Of a DNA stretch of 64,000 nt, positions 8,121 to 18,347 are shown piece after piece. A program made the translations under genes and the position numbers. Every line of letters starts with the position of its first letter. Position 1 is the first letter of the stretch. A model generated the notes under the pieces. That model searched no databases. It saw only the letters and a list, made by a program, of their open reading frames with translations, and had not been told where the DNA came from. This stretch comes from Caminicella sporogenes DSM 14501 (lineage in GTDB: Bacteria; Bacillota; Clostridia; Peptostreptococcales; Caminicellaceae). The stretch spans positions 62,001 to 126,000 of the forward strand of contig NZ_FRAJ01000003.1 of assembly GCF_900142285.1 (NCBI RefSeq), read 5' to 3'.

Positions 8121-8160
8121 AAAAAGCTTCCAAAATTTAAATTAATTTTGGAAGCTTTTT
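8121..8160. terminator. Bidirectional terminator between the cysteine-rich gene and the aminotransferase
   Basis: A 17-base-pair perfect stem, AAAAAGCTTCCAAAATT (8121-8137) with its complement at 8144-8160. It has T-runs on both strands, so it can serve both convergent genes. Confidence 0.9.
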
Positions 8161-8184
8161 ATTTATTTTTATTTAATTGAATTA

Positions 8185-9378
8185 TTATTTTTTATTTGGA
8201 TATTTTTCTAAAGCAATCTTAAGTATATTCATAGCTTTTTTCAAATCTTTTTCATTTAAGATATATGCTATTCTCACTTCATCTTTTCCTAATCCAGGAG
8301 TTGCATAAAATCCTTCTGCTGGAGCAAGCATAACAGTTTCATTATCTATATCAAAATCTTTCAGAAGCCATATAACAAAGTCTTCTGCATCAACTACAGG
8401 TAGTTTTGCTACCACATAAAATGCACCAGTAGGTTTTTCACATATAACATTAGGCATTTCTTTTAGAGCATTATAAACTATATCTCTTCTTTTTTGATAT
8501 TCGGCAAGTACATTTTCAAAGTAATCTTCAGAAACAGAATAAAGTCTAGCAGCTCCAATTTGTTCTAATGTTGGAACACATAATCTGCCTTGGCAAAGTT
8601 TTAATATTTGCTTTATTAAATCTTTATTTTTACTTGCAATAGAACCTATTCTTGCACCACATGCACTATATCTTTTAGAGATACTATCTACTATAATTAC
8701 TCTGTCTTCAATTTCTTTAATGTTTCCAAAGCTAGTATAAGTAAGATTATCATATACAAATTCTCTATAAACTTCATCAGCAATGATGAATAAATTATAT
8801 TCTTTTGCAAGACTTGCAAGCATTTGAATTTCTTCAGGAGTATATACTACACCAGTGGGATTACCCGGATTTGATAAAAGTATAGCCTTAGTTTTTGGGG
8901 AAATTAATTCTTCGATTTTTTCTTTTTTTGGTAGATGAAAGCCTTCTGTAGCTTTTGTAGTAATAGGCTTTACATTAACACCGACAGCTGAAGAAAAACC
9001 ATTGTAATTTGTATAAAAAGGTTCAGGTATTAATACTTCATCACCATGGTCAGCTACAGCTATTAAAGAAAATAAAAGTGCTTCACTACCACCATTTGTG
9101 ATAACGATTTCCTCGTGCTCAAAATTCATATCATATCTTTTGTAATATTTTATAAGTGCTTCTATTAATTCTGGCATACCTTGAGAAAAACTATATTTTA
9201 GTACTTTTTCATCAAAACTTTTTACAGCTTCAAAAAATTCAGTAGGAGTTTCTATATCTGGCTGTCCGATATTGAGATGATAAACTTTTTTCCCTTGTTT
9301 TTTAGCATTTTCTGCTATTGGAACTAATTTTCTTATTGGTGACTGCTGCATTGAAGTTATTCTCTTTGAAAAAATCAT
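8185..9378 (-). CDS. Class I/II pyridoxal-phosphate aminotransferase
   Basis: 397-residue cytosolic PLP enzyme of the aspartate/aromatic aminotransferase fold. Seen are LNIGQPDIETP near the N-terminus, the PLP-region NPGNPTG, the aspartate-tyrosine element IIADEVYREF, and the Schiff-base lysine in DSISKRYSACGARIG, all in family order and spacing. The exact amino-acid substrate cannot be told. I place the start at 9378 because GGAGGGG lies seven bases before this ATG; the frame stays open to 9411 without a ribosome binding site. It is the only minus-strand gene in the left 19 kb and appears monocistronic. Confidence 0.9.
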   Translation of the reverse strand: MIFSKRITSMQQSPIRKLVPIAENAKKQGKKVYHLNIGQPDIETPTEFFEAVKSFDEKVLKYSFSQGMPELIEALIKYYKRYDMNFEHEEIVITNGGSEALLFSLIAVADHGDEVLIPEPFYTNYNGFSSAVGVNVKPITTKATEGFHLPKKEKIEELISPKTKAILLSNPGNPTGVVYTPEEIQMLASLAKEYNLFIIADEVYREFVYDNLTYTSFGNIKEIEDRVIIVDSISKRYSACGARIGSIASKNKDLIKQILKLCQGRLCVPTLEQIGAARLYSVSEDYFENVLAEYQKRRDIVYNALKEMPNVICEKPTGAFYVVAKLPVVDAEDFVIWLLKDFDIDNETVMLAPAEGFYATPGLGKDEVRIAYILNEKDLKKAMNILKIALEKYPNKK

Positions 9379-9411
9379 TATTATCCCCTCCAGTATTAAT
9401 AATAAATTCAC

Positions 9412-9734
9412 TTTTATAATAACATAAAATTAGAATAATATGTATATATTTTCTGCAAATTAAAAGAATTAAAAAAATAAAAATCATATTGACAAAACAA
9501 CAGAAAATAGAATAATTGAAATAATTTTAAATCAAAAGAATACTTTACAGACAAATAGACAAGGGGATTGAATATATATTAATTTGTATGTATAAATTAA
9601 TTTTTATATATATAAATTTATTTTGATAATCAAGTAAACTATGATATAATATATAAATAATTGGATGATTTGAAATTTATTATCATCTAATATTCAATAA
9701 TCTTAATAATCTTATATTTTGGAGTGAATTAACA
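9412..9734. other. AT-rich divergent intergenic region
   Basis: Apart from the HD-GYP promoter at its right end I see no gene here. It holds a possible plus-strand TTGACA (9489-9494) without a good -10, and an inverted repeat ATTAATTT...AAATTAAT around 9579-9602 in the run between the two genes. A GATGAT/ATCATC pair lies just upstream of the HD-GYP gene. None of these has a clear partner. Confidence 0.5.
9623..9650 (+). promoter_or_regulatory. Sigma-A promoter of the HD-GYP gene
   Basis: TTGATA (9623-9628), 16 bases, TATAAT (9645-9650), leaving an 84-base leader before the GTG start. Confidence 0.6.
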
Positions 9735-10841
9735 GTGAGATTAGTCCCCTTATCAGCGGTTAAAGAAGGTACTTTTTTAGGGCAAACTTTATATAATAAT
9801 CAGGGTAAAATATTACTTAACAAGGGAACTAAATTAACAAGCAGATACATAAGTAAAATCCGAGAACATGGTTTTTATACTATTTATATAATAGATAAAT
9901 ACAGTGAACAAGAATTGGAAGATGTTATAAAACCTCAAATAAGACGAAAGGCGATAGATACTGTAAGAAATATTTACAATAATTTTTCGATAATGCATCA
10001 GCCTAATACAAATTTTTTTAAAAAAGAAAAATTAAAAAAAGAAAGCGAATCTAATATAGATATGATACAGGAAATGACAAAGGCAATAGTAGATGATATT
10101 TTTTCACAACCTAATTTGCTAATAAATTTAGTAGATATAAAGAATGTTGATTCGTATACATATTATCACTGTGTAAATGTTGGTATTCTTGCCTTGACAT
10201 TAGGAATAGGATATGGTTTAAATAGAAATGATTTATATGATTTAACTTTAGGATGTATGCTGCATGATATAGGTAAAATATTTGTTCCTAAAGAAGTATT
10301 AAATAAAAAAAGTAAATTAACAGATGAAGAATTTGAATTGATTAAGGAGCATTGCGAAAAAGGATTTTTATATTTAAGAGAAAATACAGATATAGGACCT
10401 AGACCTAGAATAATAGTACTGCAACATCAGGAAAGATATGATGGTTCAGGTTATCCTAACAGTTTAAAAGGCGATGATATTAATTTATTAGCACAGATAG
10501 CATCTATAGCAGATGTATATGATGCTTTAACTTCTGATAGACCATATAGAAAAGCTCTACCTCCACATGAAGCAATTGAATATATAATGGGTTCAGGAGG
10601 AAGTTATTTTAATATGGCTTTAGTAAAGACTTTTTTGAAAAAAATAATACCATTTCCAGTGGGAACAGTAGTTAAACTGAGTAATGGATTTATAGGAACT
10701 GTCGAACAGATAAATTCTGAAATGATACTAAAGCCAGTTATTAAAATATTTAGAAATAAAGCCGAAGATATATCTCCTTTTTTATGTGATTTATCTAGAG
10801 AGAAAAATATTGTTATTACTGATGTAGTATATGAATTATAA
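9735..10841 (+). CDS. HD-GYP domain protein, probable cyclic-di-GMP phosphodiesterase
   Basis: 368 residues with an N-terminal regulatory segment of about 110 residues and an HD-GYP domain at about 120-290. Metal and catalytic residues are present: H145, the HD pair at 177-178 in LHDIGK, HQERYDGSGYP at 231-241, which carries the GYP signature, and D260 in ADVYDALTSDRPYR. Such proteins hydrolyse cyclic-di-GMP and influence motility and biofilm behaviour. No membrane segment or receiver domain is seen, so it is cytosolic. The start is GTG with GGAGTGA in front. Confidence 0.88.
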   Translation: MRLVPLSAVKEGTFLGQTLYNNQGKILLNKGTKLTSRYISKIREHGFYTIYIIDKYSEQELEDVIKPQIRRKAIDTVRNIYNNFSIMHQPNTNFFKKEKLKKESESNIDMIQEMTKAIVDDIFSQPNLLINLVDIKNVDSYTYYHCVNVGILALTLGIGYGLNRNDLYDLTLGCMLHDIGKIFVPKEVLNKKSKLTDEEFELIKEHCEKGFLYLRENTDIGPRPRIIVLQHQERYDGSGYPNSLKGDDINLLAQIASIADVYDALTSDRPYRKALPPHEAIEYIMGSGGSYFNMALVKTFLKKIIPFPVGTVVKLSNGFIGTVEQINSEMILKPVIKIFRNKAEDISPFLCDLSREKNIVITDVVYEL

Positions 10842-10908
10842 TTATTCTTAATTTCTAAATAATTTTTTACCATTTTCAAATAATATTTATACAGACAAAT
10901 ACTAAATC

Positions 10909-10935
10909 ATGCTCCTGCTTACAGGAGTATTTTTT
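10909..10935 (+). terminator. Intrinsic terminator after the HD-GYP gene
   Basis: CTCCTG (10912-10917) pairs with CAGGAG (10922-10927) around CTTA, extended by two weaker pairs and followed by TATTTTTT. It lies just before the miaB ribosome binding site. Confidence 0.8.
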
Positions 10936-10958
10936 CTGAGAAAGGAATGAGATGAAAT

Positions 10959-12275
10959 ATGAAAAAATATTACATTGAAACATGGGGTTGTCAGATGAAT
11001 GAGCACGATTCAGAAAAATTAGCTGGTATGCTGTCAAATATGGGATATACTAGCTGTGATAATAAAAAAGAGGCAGACCTCATAATTTTTAACACGTGCT
11101 GTGTTAGAGAAAATGCAGAATTAAAAGTTTATGGAAATTTAGGACAGTTAAAACCACTTAAAAAAAATAATCCTGATTTAATAATAGCTGTATGTGGTTG
11201 TATGATGCAGCAGAGTCATATAGTAGAGTATATAAAGAAAAAATATCCTTTTGTAGATTTAATATTTGGAACTCATAATCTTCATAACTTTCCAGTTTTA
11301 CTTGCAAATTGCAGACAATCAGATAATATGATTGTAGAAATTTGGGATAGAGAAGGAGAAATCGTAGAAGGTATTCCTGTTATAAGAAAATACGGAATAA
11401 AATCTTTTGTCAACATCATGTATGGATGTAATAATTTCTGCACATACTGTATTGTTCCGTATACTCGTGGAAGAGAAAGAAGTAGAAAACCAGATGATAT
11501 TTTAAATGAAATAAAAAATCTAGTAGCAAATGGAACTGTAGAGGTAACTTTACTAGGACAAAATGTTAATTCATATGGTAAAACTTTAGATAATCCAATA
11601 GACTTTGCAGATTTATTGTATCAGATTAATGAAATTGAAGGATTAAGACGAATTAGATTTATGACATCACATCCTAAAGATGTTTCTCCAAAGCTGATAA
11701 GGGCTTTAAAAGAATGTGATAAATTATGTGAACATATACATTTACCTGTTCAAGCAGGTAGTAATAGAGTTTTAGAAAAAATGAATAGAAAGTATACAAG
11801 AGAAAAGTATCTGAAATTAATAGAAGAAATACGTAAAGCTGTTCCAGATATAAGTATAACTACAGATATAATTGTAGGTTTTCCGGGAGAAACCGAAGAA
11901 GATTTTAAAGAAACTCTTGATTTAGTTGAAAAAGTTGGATATGATAATGCTTTTACTTTTATATATTCAATAAGGAAAGGTACTCCAGCAGCAAATATGA
12001 AAGAACAAGTACCTGATGAAATAAAACATGAAAGGTTTAATAGACTACTTGAAGTACTTCATAAATCAGTAAAAGAAAAAAATCATGCTTTGAAAAATAA
12101 AGTATTAGAAGTGCTTATTGAAGGTACGAGTAAAAATGATGATAATATACTCATGGGAAGAACAAGAACAAATAAAGTAGTAAATTTCAAAGGACCTAAA
12201 GAACTTATAGGAAAATTCGCACATGTTAAAATAACAGAGCCAAAGAATTTTTCATTATATGGCGAATTAATATAG
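10959..12275 (+). CDS. miaB: tRNA-2-methylthio-N6-isopentenyladenosine37 methylthiotransferase
   Basis: 438-residue radical-SAM enzyme that adds the methylthio group to i6A37 of tRNAs, acting after MiaA (encoded 6 kb downstream). The N-terminal UPF0004 domain has cluster cysteines C11, C47 and C81. The radical-SAM cluster cysteines are C157, C161 and C164 ([10 protein letters not shown]), followed by [12 protein letters not shown], which distinguishes MiaB from RimO. A TRAM domain fills about 375-438. The ATG follows GAAAGGAATGAG. It heads the miaB-mutS-mutL-miaA-hfq block known from Firmicutes, but a terminator and promoter separate it from mutS. Confidence 0.96.
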   Translation: MKKYYIETWGCQMNEHDSEKLAGMLSNMGYTSCDNKKEADLIIFNTCCVRENAELKVYGNLGQLKPLKKNNPDLIIAVCGCMMQQSHIVEYIKKKYPFVDLIFGTHNLHNFPVLLANCRQSDNMIVEIWDREGEIVEGIPVIRKYGIKSFVNIMYGCNNFCTYCIVPYTRGRERSRKPDDILNEIKNLVANGTVEVTLLGQNVNSYGKTLDNPIDFADLLYQINEIEGLRRIRFMTSHPKDVSPKLIRALKECDKLCEHIHLPVQAGSNRVLEKMNRKYTREKYLKLIEEIRKAVPDISITTDIIVGFPGETEEDFKETLDLVEKVGYDNAFTFIYSIRKGTPAANMKEQVPDEIKHERFNRLLEVLHKSVKEKNHALKNKVLEVLIEGTSKNDDNILMGRTRTNKVVNFKGPKELIGKFAHVKITEPKNFSLYGELI

Positions 12276-12285
12276 ATTTCATATC

Positions 12286-12337
12286 AATTAAGAGTTAAAA
12301 GTTTAGAATATAATAAAAAAGCTTTTAACTCTTAATT
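12286..12337 (+). terminator. Intrinsic terminator after miaB
   Basis: AATTAAGAGTTAAAAG (12286-12301) pairs perfectly with CTTTTAACTCTTAATT (12322-12337), followed by TTTAATTGTTT. The arm resembles the AATTAAGAATTAAAAATT repeats at 21.6 and 21.9 kb. Confidence 0.75.
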
Positions 12338-12400
12338 TTTAATTGTTTAATAAAGTATTAGAAATGTGTTTATTTTTGATATAAATTTATATAAAGCATA

Positions 12401-12409
12401 TGCTATAAT
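12401..12409 (+). promoter_or_regulatory. Extended -10 promoter of the mutS operon
   Basis: TGCTATAAT has the TG-N-TATAAT extended -10 form. No good -35 is visible at 17 bases, which is usual for this promoter type. It lies 43 bases before the mutS start. Confidence 0.55.
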
Positions 12410-12452
12410 TTAATGTAAGTATTTTAATACTACTAAAATAGGAGGAAATTGA

Positions 12453-15122
12453 ATGTCACGTTTAACTCCAATGATGAAGCAGTATTTAGAAATAAAAGAA
12501 AAATATAAAGACCATATTCTTTTTTTCAGACTAGGAGATTTCTATGAAATGTTTTTTGAAGATGCAGAAATTGCATCAAAAGAACTTGAAATAGCTCTGA
12601 CAGGCAGAGATTGCGGATTAAAAGAAAGAGCCCCAATGTGCGGAGTTCCATATCATTCTGCTGATTCATATATTGCAAAATTAATTGATAAAGGATATAA
12701 AGTAGCAATTTGTGAACAAGTAGAAGACCCTTCAAAAGCTAAAGGTATAGTTAAAAGAGAAGTAGTCCGTATTATTACACCGGGTACTATCATAGACCCT
12801 TCTATGCTTAATGAAAAAGTTAATAATTATATAATGACATATATAGAAAATGAAAATGGAATAGGAATTGCATATGCTGATATTACTACAGGTGAACTTA
12901 AAACGACAGACTTTAAAAATTTAGAAAGTAAAAAGAAAGTTTTAGATGAAATAATGAAGATAAGTCCTAGAGAAATATTAATCAGAGAAGATTTTGACTA
13001 TAATTCTAGTATTCTTAAAGATATTCAAAAAAATTATAATGTACTGATAACTAAGTATTATAATAGAGCATTTGAATATAAAAATTCTGAGGATATAATA
13101 AAAAAACATTTTAATATTTTTTCGATAGACAGTTTTGGATTAAATGATAGAAAGTTATGCGTTATAGCTGTAGGAAGTTTGTTAGATTATATTTATGAAA
13201 CTCAAAAAGTTCCACTACTGCATATAGATAAGATAAATATATATAATTATGACAAATATATGATATTAGATAAATTTACTAGAACTAATTTAGAACTTTT
13301 AGAGACTATTAGAGGAAAAGATAAAAGAGGTTCTCTATTGTGGGTTTTAGATAAAACTTGTACTTCTATGGGAGCAAGAACATTGAGAAAATGGATTGAA
13401 GAACCTTTGATTGAAATTAAAAAAATAAATGACAGATTAAATTCTGTACAGATACTATACAATGATGTTATTTTAAGAAGTGAATTGAGAGAATTATTGA
13501 GTAAAATGTATGATTTAGAAAGACTTTCATCAAAAATTGTATATGGTAATGTAAATGCGAGAGATTTAATTTCCTTAAAAACGTCTTTAAAAGTATTACC
13601 AGAAATCAAGAGTAAACTTTCAGAAAAAAAATTTGAATTAGGAAAAATATTTGAAGAAATAGATGAATTAAAAGATATATATAATTTACTAGAAGAATCA
13701 ATAGTAGATGACCCTCCTCTTTCAATTAAGGAAGGCGGAATAATAAAAAGTACATTTAATGAAAAGCTAAGAGAACTTAGAAGTGCTATAACAGACGGAA
13801 ATAAGTGGATAATACAGCTTGAAGAAAGAGAAAGGAAAAATACGGGAATAAAATCTTTAAAAATAAGTTTTAATAAAGTATTCGGGTATTATATAGAAGT
13901 AACAAAGAGTAATATTAAAAATGTTCCAGACACTTATATTAGAAAACAAACTCTTGCAAATTCAGAAAGATATATTATGCCAGAACTTAAGGAAATTGAA
14001 AATAAAATTTTAACTGCACAAGAAAAAATTGTCGATTTAGAATATGAACTATTTAATGAAGTAAGAAATACTATTCTTAACAATGTAAATCGCATATTGA
14101 AAACGGCAAAAAATATTGCATCACTTGATGTTTTATTATCTTTTGCAGAAGTTAGTTCTATTTATAGATATAATAAACCCAAGGTAAACAATTCTAAGAT
14201 AATAGAACTTAAAAATGCTAGGCATCCGGTTGTTGAAAGAGTTGCTGGAGAAGAACTATTTGTACCTAACGATACTTTGTTAGATGATGATGAAAATAGA
14301 TTTTATATAATTACTGGACCTAATATGGCTGGGAAATCCACTTATCTCAGACAAGTTGCTTTAATAGTCTTAATGGCACAAATAGGATGTTTTGTCCCTG
14401 CAGAAAAAGCAGTAATTGGCATTGTAGACCGAATATTCACAAGAGTTGGAGCTTCAGATGATTTATCACAAGGACAAAGTACTTTTATGGTTGAAATGAG
14501 TGAGCTGTCCAATATTTTAAATAATGCAACAAAAAATAGCTTAATAATATTAGATGAAATAGGAAGAGGAACAAGTACATATGACGGACTTAGTATTGCA
14601 TGGGCAGTTATAGAATATATAAACGATACAAAAATTTTAGGTTCAAGAACGTTATTTGCCACTCATTATCACGAATTAACTGAACTAGAAGATAGAATAA
14701 AAGGTGTTAAAAATTACTGTATTTCTGTAAAAGAATCAGGAGATGATATAATTTTTTTAAGGAAAATTATTAGGGGTGGAGCAGATAAGAGTTATGGAAT
14801 ACAAGTTGCCAAATTAGCCGGACTGCCAAAAAAAGTTATTGACAGAGCAAAAGCTATTTTAAAAAAACTAGAGACTAACGATATAAATAATAAAAGAGAT
14901 TATAAAGATAGAGAAATAGCAGCAATTAATTTATTAGAAGATACACCTGACAATACATCTGACTATATTAATGAAAAGTTAAATGAAAAACAAATAAATC
15001 TATTTGATTATAAAAGCAGTGAAATAATTAATGAATTAAAAAATGTCGATATTATTAATATGACTCCAATGGATGCTATGAATAAGCTCTTTGAACTTGT
15101 AAAAAAAGCAAAGGCAATATAA
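12453..15122 (+). CDS. mutS: DNA mismatch repair protein MutS
   Basis: 889-residue mismatch recognition ATPase of usual bacterial MutS length. The mismatch-binding Phe-Tyr-Glu is at 30-32 in FFRLGDFYEMF. The Walker A GPNMAGKST lies near residue 620 and the Walker B/signature LDEIGRGTSTYDG near residue 700, followed by the TLFATHYHEL switch. This is MutS1, not MutS2: there is no Smr domain. The ATG follows ATAGGAGG. MutL starts 11 bases after the stop, and the pair acts together, with MutL's endonuclease nicking the new strand in Firmicutes. Confidence 0.98.
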   Translation: MSRLTPMMKQYLEIKEKYKDHILFFRLGDFYEMFFEDAEIASKELEIALTGRDCGLKERAPMCGVPYHSADSYIAKLIDKGYKVAICEQVEDPSKAKGIVKREVVRIITPGTIIDPSMLNEKVNNYIMTYIENENGIGIAYADITTGELKTTDFKNLESKKKVLDEIMKISPREILIREDFDYNSSILKDIQKNYNVLITKYYNRAFEYKNSEDIIKKHFNIFSIDSFGLNDRKLCVIAVGSLLDYIYETQKVPLLHIDKINIYNYDKYMILDKFTRTNLELLETIRGKDKRGSLLWVLDKTCTSMGARTLRKWIEEPLIEIKKINDRLNSVQILYNDVILRSELRELLSKMYDLERLSSKIVYGNVNARDLISLKTSLKVLPEIKSKLSEKKFELGKIFEEIDELKDIYNLLEESIVDDPPLSIKEGGIIKSTFNEKLRELRSAITDGNKWIIQLEERERKNTGIKSLKISFNKVFGYYIEVTKSNIKNVPDTYIRKQTLANSERYIMPELKEIENKILTAQEKIVDLEYELFNEVRNTILNNVNRILKTAKNIASLDVLLSFAEVSSIYRYNKPKVNNSKIIELKNARHPVVERVAGEELFVPNDTLLDDDENRFYIITGPNMAGKSTYLRQVALIVLMAQIGCFVPAEKAVIGIVDRIFTRVGASDDLSQGQSTFMVEMSELSNILNNATKNSLIILDEIGRGTSTYDGLSIAWAVIEYINDTKILGSRTLFATHYHELTELEDRIKGVKNYCISVKESGDDIIFLRKIIRGGADKSYGIQVAKLAGLPKKVIDRAKAILKKLETNDINNKRDYKDREIAAINLLEDTPDNTSDYINEKLNEKQINLFDYKSSEIINELKNVDIINMTPMDAMNKLFELVKKAKAI

Positions 15123-15133
15123 GGTGATATTAT

Positions 15134-17029
15134 ATGTTTAAAAGAATAAAAAAACTTGATGAAAAAATTACTAATAAAATTGCCGCTGGTGAAGTTATAG
15201 AAAGACCTGCTTCAGTGGTAAAAGAACTTGTAGAAAATTCCATAGATGCAGATGCAAAGGCTATAACTATTGAAATAAAAAACGCTGGAAAAACATATAT
15301 TAGAATTACAGATGATGGGATAGGAATATATAGAGATGATATAGAACTGGCCTTTGAAAGACATGCAACCAGTAAAATATCTAGCGATAGAGATATATAT
15401 AATCTAAATAGTTTGGGATTTAGAGGAGAAGCACTCGCAAGTATTGCATCTGTTTCAAATGTAGAAATAATTACAAAGACTAAAGATGATGAATTTGGGA
15501 TAAGAGCTGAATTTAGAAATGGCAAAATAGTTTATAAAAATGAAGTAGGGTGTCCTGTTGGAACTACAATTATTATAAAGGATTTGTTTTATAATACTCC
15601 TGTAAGATATAAATTTTTAAAATCAGATGCAACTGAAACTAATTATATAAGTATTCTTGTCAATAAATTAGCTCTATCTCATCCGGAAATTTCTTTTAGA
15701 TATATTATAAATAATAAAAATATATTTACTACTCCGGGCAATAAAGATATATATTCAGCAATATTATCTATTTATGATAAAGAAATTGCAAAAAATCTTA
15801 TAGAAATTTACAATAAAAAAGATGATGTGAAATTAAGAGGATATATTTCAAATATTAATTATTCAAGAGGAAATAGACAAATGCAGTCTATATTTGTAAA
15901 TGGCAGATATATTAAGAGCAAAATAATCACAAAAGCTATTGATGAAGCTTATAAAACTTTACTACCTTTAAATAAATATCCTGCTTGTTTTTTATATTTA
16001 GACATTAATCCAAATATGATAGATGTTAATATACATCCGGCAAAAACTGAAATAAGATTTCATAATGAAGAATTTATTAAAAATTTTATTTCAAACACAA
16101 TTAAAGAAAAGTTATTAAATACTAACTTAATACCAACTATTAAAATGGAAAAGAAATCTGCTAAAATGGATAATAATATATCTGAATTAGATAAAAATAT
16201 TACTGTTAAAAATAAAGATATAAATATAGAAAAAGTTATTAATGATATATCAAAGCAATTAGTTATTGATACTACAAATAAAGATTTTTCTCTTAAAAAA
16301 AATGAATATATAGTTAAAGAAGATAAGCACTTATCAAAACCTAAAGAATATCCTTTATCAAATATTGATACTTATATCAAAAAAGCAGTAAATATTAGAA
16401 AAAAAGAAAAAAATACTGTTTTAAAAGAAAGTAACTTAAAATATGATGGAACATTTTTTGATGATTTAGTTATTATAGGACAGCTTTTTTCAACGTATAT
16501 TATTTGTGAAAAAGATGAAAAAATGTATATAATCGATCAGCATGTAGCTCATGAACGAATACTATATGAAAAATATTTAAATAGTTATTTAAAAAGTGAT
16601 ATTATATCTCAAATATTATTAGAACCGATTATTATTGAGCTAAATTATTTGGATAAAGAAGTTATATTTCAAAATATGAATATTTTTGAAAATTTAGGAT
16701 ACAAAATTGATGACTTTGGGTATAATACTGTTATATTAAGGGAAGTTCCCGTTTTATTTGGTACACCAGTAGCTAAAAGTTTCTTTTTAGAAATTTTAGA
16801 AAAATTAAGCAATAATATAAAAAATAATTATGAATTAAAAGAAGAAAAAATTATTCAAACAGCATGTAAAAATGCAATAAAAGCTAATGATTCATTAAAA
16901 TTTATTGAAATAGATAAGCTTATAAAGGAATTACAAGAAACAAAAAATCCTTTTACTTGTCCGCATGGTAGACCAATAATTATATCTATTTCAAAATCTG
17001 AAATAGAAAGAAAGTTTTTAAGAACGTAA
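15134..17029 (+). CDS. mutL: DNA mismatch repair endonuclease MutL
   Basis: 631 residues. The N-terminal GHKL ATPase shows VIERPASVVKELVENSIDA, the DDGIG loop and LGFRGEALASIASV. After a poorly conserved linker (about 335-440) comes the dimerisation/endonuclease domain. It carries DQHVAHERILYE, the metal-binding DQHA(x)2E(x)4E motif with Val in the fourth position, plus a conserved ACKNAIKAND and the C-terminal CPHGRP. MutL here therefore should be a nicking enzyme, as expected in an organism lacking MutH. The ATG is coupled to mutS by an 11-base gap. Confidence 0.97.
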   Translation: MFKRIKKLDEKITNKIAAGEVIERPASVVKELVENSIDADAKAITIEIKNAGKTYIRITDDGIGIYRDDIELAFERHATSKISSDRDIYNLNSLGFRGEALASIASVSNVEIITKTKDDEFGIRAEFRNGKIVYKNEVGCPVGTTIIIKDLFYNTPVRYKFLKSDATETNYISILVNKLALSHPEISFRYIINNKNIFTTPGNKDIYSAILSIYDKEIAKNLIEIYNKKDDVKLRGYISNINYSRGNRQMQSIFVNGRYIKSKIITKAIDEAYKTLLPLNKYPACFLYLDINPNMIDVNIHPAKTEIRFHNEEFIKNFISNTIKEKLLNTNLIPTIKMEKKSAKMDNNISELDKNITVKNKDINIEKVINDISKQLVIDTTNKDFSLKKNEYIVKEDKHLSKPKEYPLSNIDTYIKKAVNIRKKEKNTVLKESNLKYDGTFFDDLVIIGQLFSTYIICEKDEKMYIIDQHVAHERILYEKYLNSYLKSDIISQILLEPIIIELNYLDKEVIFQNMNIFENLGYKIDDFGYNTVILREVPVLFGTPVAKSFFLEILEKLSNNIKNNYELKEEKIIQTACKNAIKANDSLKFIEIDKLIKELQETKNPFTCPHGRPIIISISKSEIERKFLRT

Positions 17030-17042
17030 GTAGGTGAGCTTT

Positions 17043-17984
17043 ATGAAAAAACCTTTAATAATAATTGTTGGACCAACTGCTGTTGGTAAAACCAAAATAT
17101 CGATAGAAGTAGCTGAAAAGATAAATGGAGAAATTATATCGGCAGATTCAATGCAGATATACAAATATTTAAATATAGGTAGTGCAAAACCTTCAAAAGA
17201 AGAATTGTCTAGAGTAAAGCATTATCTTGTAGATGAAATTGACCCTAAAACAAAATTTTCAGTATCTGAGTATAAACAAATGGCTCAAAAATATATTGAT
17301 AAAATATTGAGTAAAAATAAGCTGCCAGTAGTTACTGGTGGAACTGGTTTATATGTAAATTCATTAATTTATGATATGGATTTTTCAAATACATCTGCAA
17401 ATCCTAAGTTGAGAAAAGAACTTGAAGAATTACAAAAAAATTATGGTAAAAAATATCTACATAGAAAACTTGAAGAAGTAGATTCAAATGCTGCAAAAAG
17501 AATACATCCAAACAATGTAAAAAGAGTGATTAGGGCTTTAGAAGTATTTTATACAACAGGAAAAAATTTAAAAGATTTTAGTAGAGATTTAAAAAAGACA
17601 AATAAATATGAGTATGTTTTAATAGGATTGAATAGGGACAGAAAAAAACTCTATGAGAGAATAAACAAACGAGTAGATATAATGTTTGATATGGGGCTTG
17701 TAGATGAAGTAGCTAATTTATTATCTATGGGACTTACTGAAGATGATATTTCTATGAAGGGAATAGGTTATAAAGAGGTCATTGGATATATCAATGGCGA
17801 ATATAGTTTAGAGGTGGCAAAAGAACTTGTAAAAAGAAATACTAGACGATATGCAAAGAGACAGTTAACTTGGTTTAGAAGATATGACGATATTAAATGG
17901 TATAATATTATAGAAAAAAGTGATGAAAATAAATTAGTTAGTGATATAATTGACTTTGTAGAAGGGAAAATAAAATTTATATAG
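17043..17984 (+). CDS. miaA: tRNA dimethylallyltransferase
   Basis: 313-residue enzyme transferring a dimethylallyl group to A37 of tRNAs reading UNN codons, the step before MiaB. It shows the P-loop GPTAVGKTK near residues 9-17, SADSMQIYK, VTGGTGLYV and the MKGIGYKEVIGY region. I start at the ATG 17043 with AGGTGAG five bases ahead; the in-frame GTG at 17034 overlaps that ribosome binding site. Length is normal. It follows mutL by 13 bases and precedes hfq, a pairing seen across many bacteria. Confidence 0.97.
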   Translation: MKKPLIIIVGPTAVGKTKISIEVAEKINGEIISADSMQIYKYLNIGSAKPSKEELSRVKHYLVDEIDPKTKFSVSEYKQMAQKYIDKILSKNKLPVVTGGTGLYVNSLIYDMDFSNTSANPKLRKELEELQKNYGKKYLHRKLEEVDSNAAKRIHPNNVKRVIRALEVFYTTGKNLKDFSRDLKKTNKYEYVLIGLNRDRKKLYERINKRVDIMFDMGLVDEVANLLSMGLTEDDISMKGIGYKEVIGYINGEYSLEVAKELVKRNTRRYAKRQLTWFRRYDDIKWYNIIEKSDENKLVSDIIDFVEGKIKFI

Positions 17985-18025
17985 AATTAATATTATATAA
18001 AACATAATAGGAGGTAAAACTACAT

Positions 18026-18271
18026 ATGAAATCAGCTGTAAATTTGCAAGATATTTTTTTAAATCAAGTAAGAAAGGAACATATACCTATAACTATTTAT
18101 TTAATTAGTGGATTTCAAATCAAAGGTATAGTTAAAGGATTTGATAGTTATACTATCGTAATCGACAGTGATGGAAAACAGCAGATGATATATAAACATG
18201 CAATTTCTACTATTGTTCCTGTAAAATCAGTTAACTTCTTATCTAATAACAATAAAAAACAAGAAAATTAA
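18026..18271 (+). CDS. hfq: RNA chaperone Hfq
   Basis: 81-residue Sm-like RNA-binding protein forming a ring hexamer that assists small RNA-mRNA pairing. Sm1 spans roughly residues 8-45, with the [20 protein letters not shown] start. Sm2 contains [10 protein letters not shown] (54-63), equal to the family YKHA-I motif. A short asparagine/lysine-rich tail follows. The ATG is preceded by TAGGAGGT. The miaA-hfq order is classical, and a strong terminator ends the operon. Confidence 0.97.
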   Translation: MKSAVNLQDIFLNQVRKEHIPITIYLISGFQIKGIVKGFDSYTIVIDSDGKQQMIYKHAISTIVPVKSVNFLSNNNKKQEN

Positions 18272-18275
18272 TATT

Positions 18276-18302
18276 AAAAATACGGCATCATGCCGTATTT
18301 TT
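18276..18302 (+). terminator. Intrinsic terminator after hfq
   Basis: AAAAATACGGCA (18276-18287) pairs with TGCCGTATTTTT (18291-18302), TCA loop. Confidence 0.88.
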
Positions 18303-18347
18303 ATGTGTGAATATTTTTAAAATATTGATTTTGGGTGGGATGTTTTT

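Noticed and set aside
9570-9590. Tiny frame after AAGGGGATTG in the divergent spacer
   Set aside because: Stops after four codons; no support as a gene.
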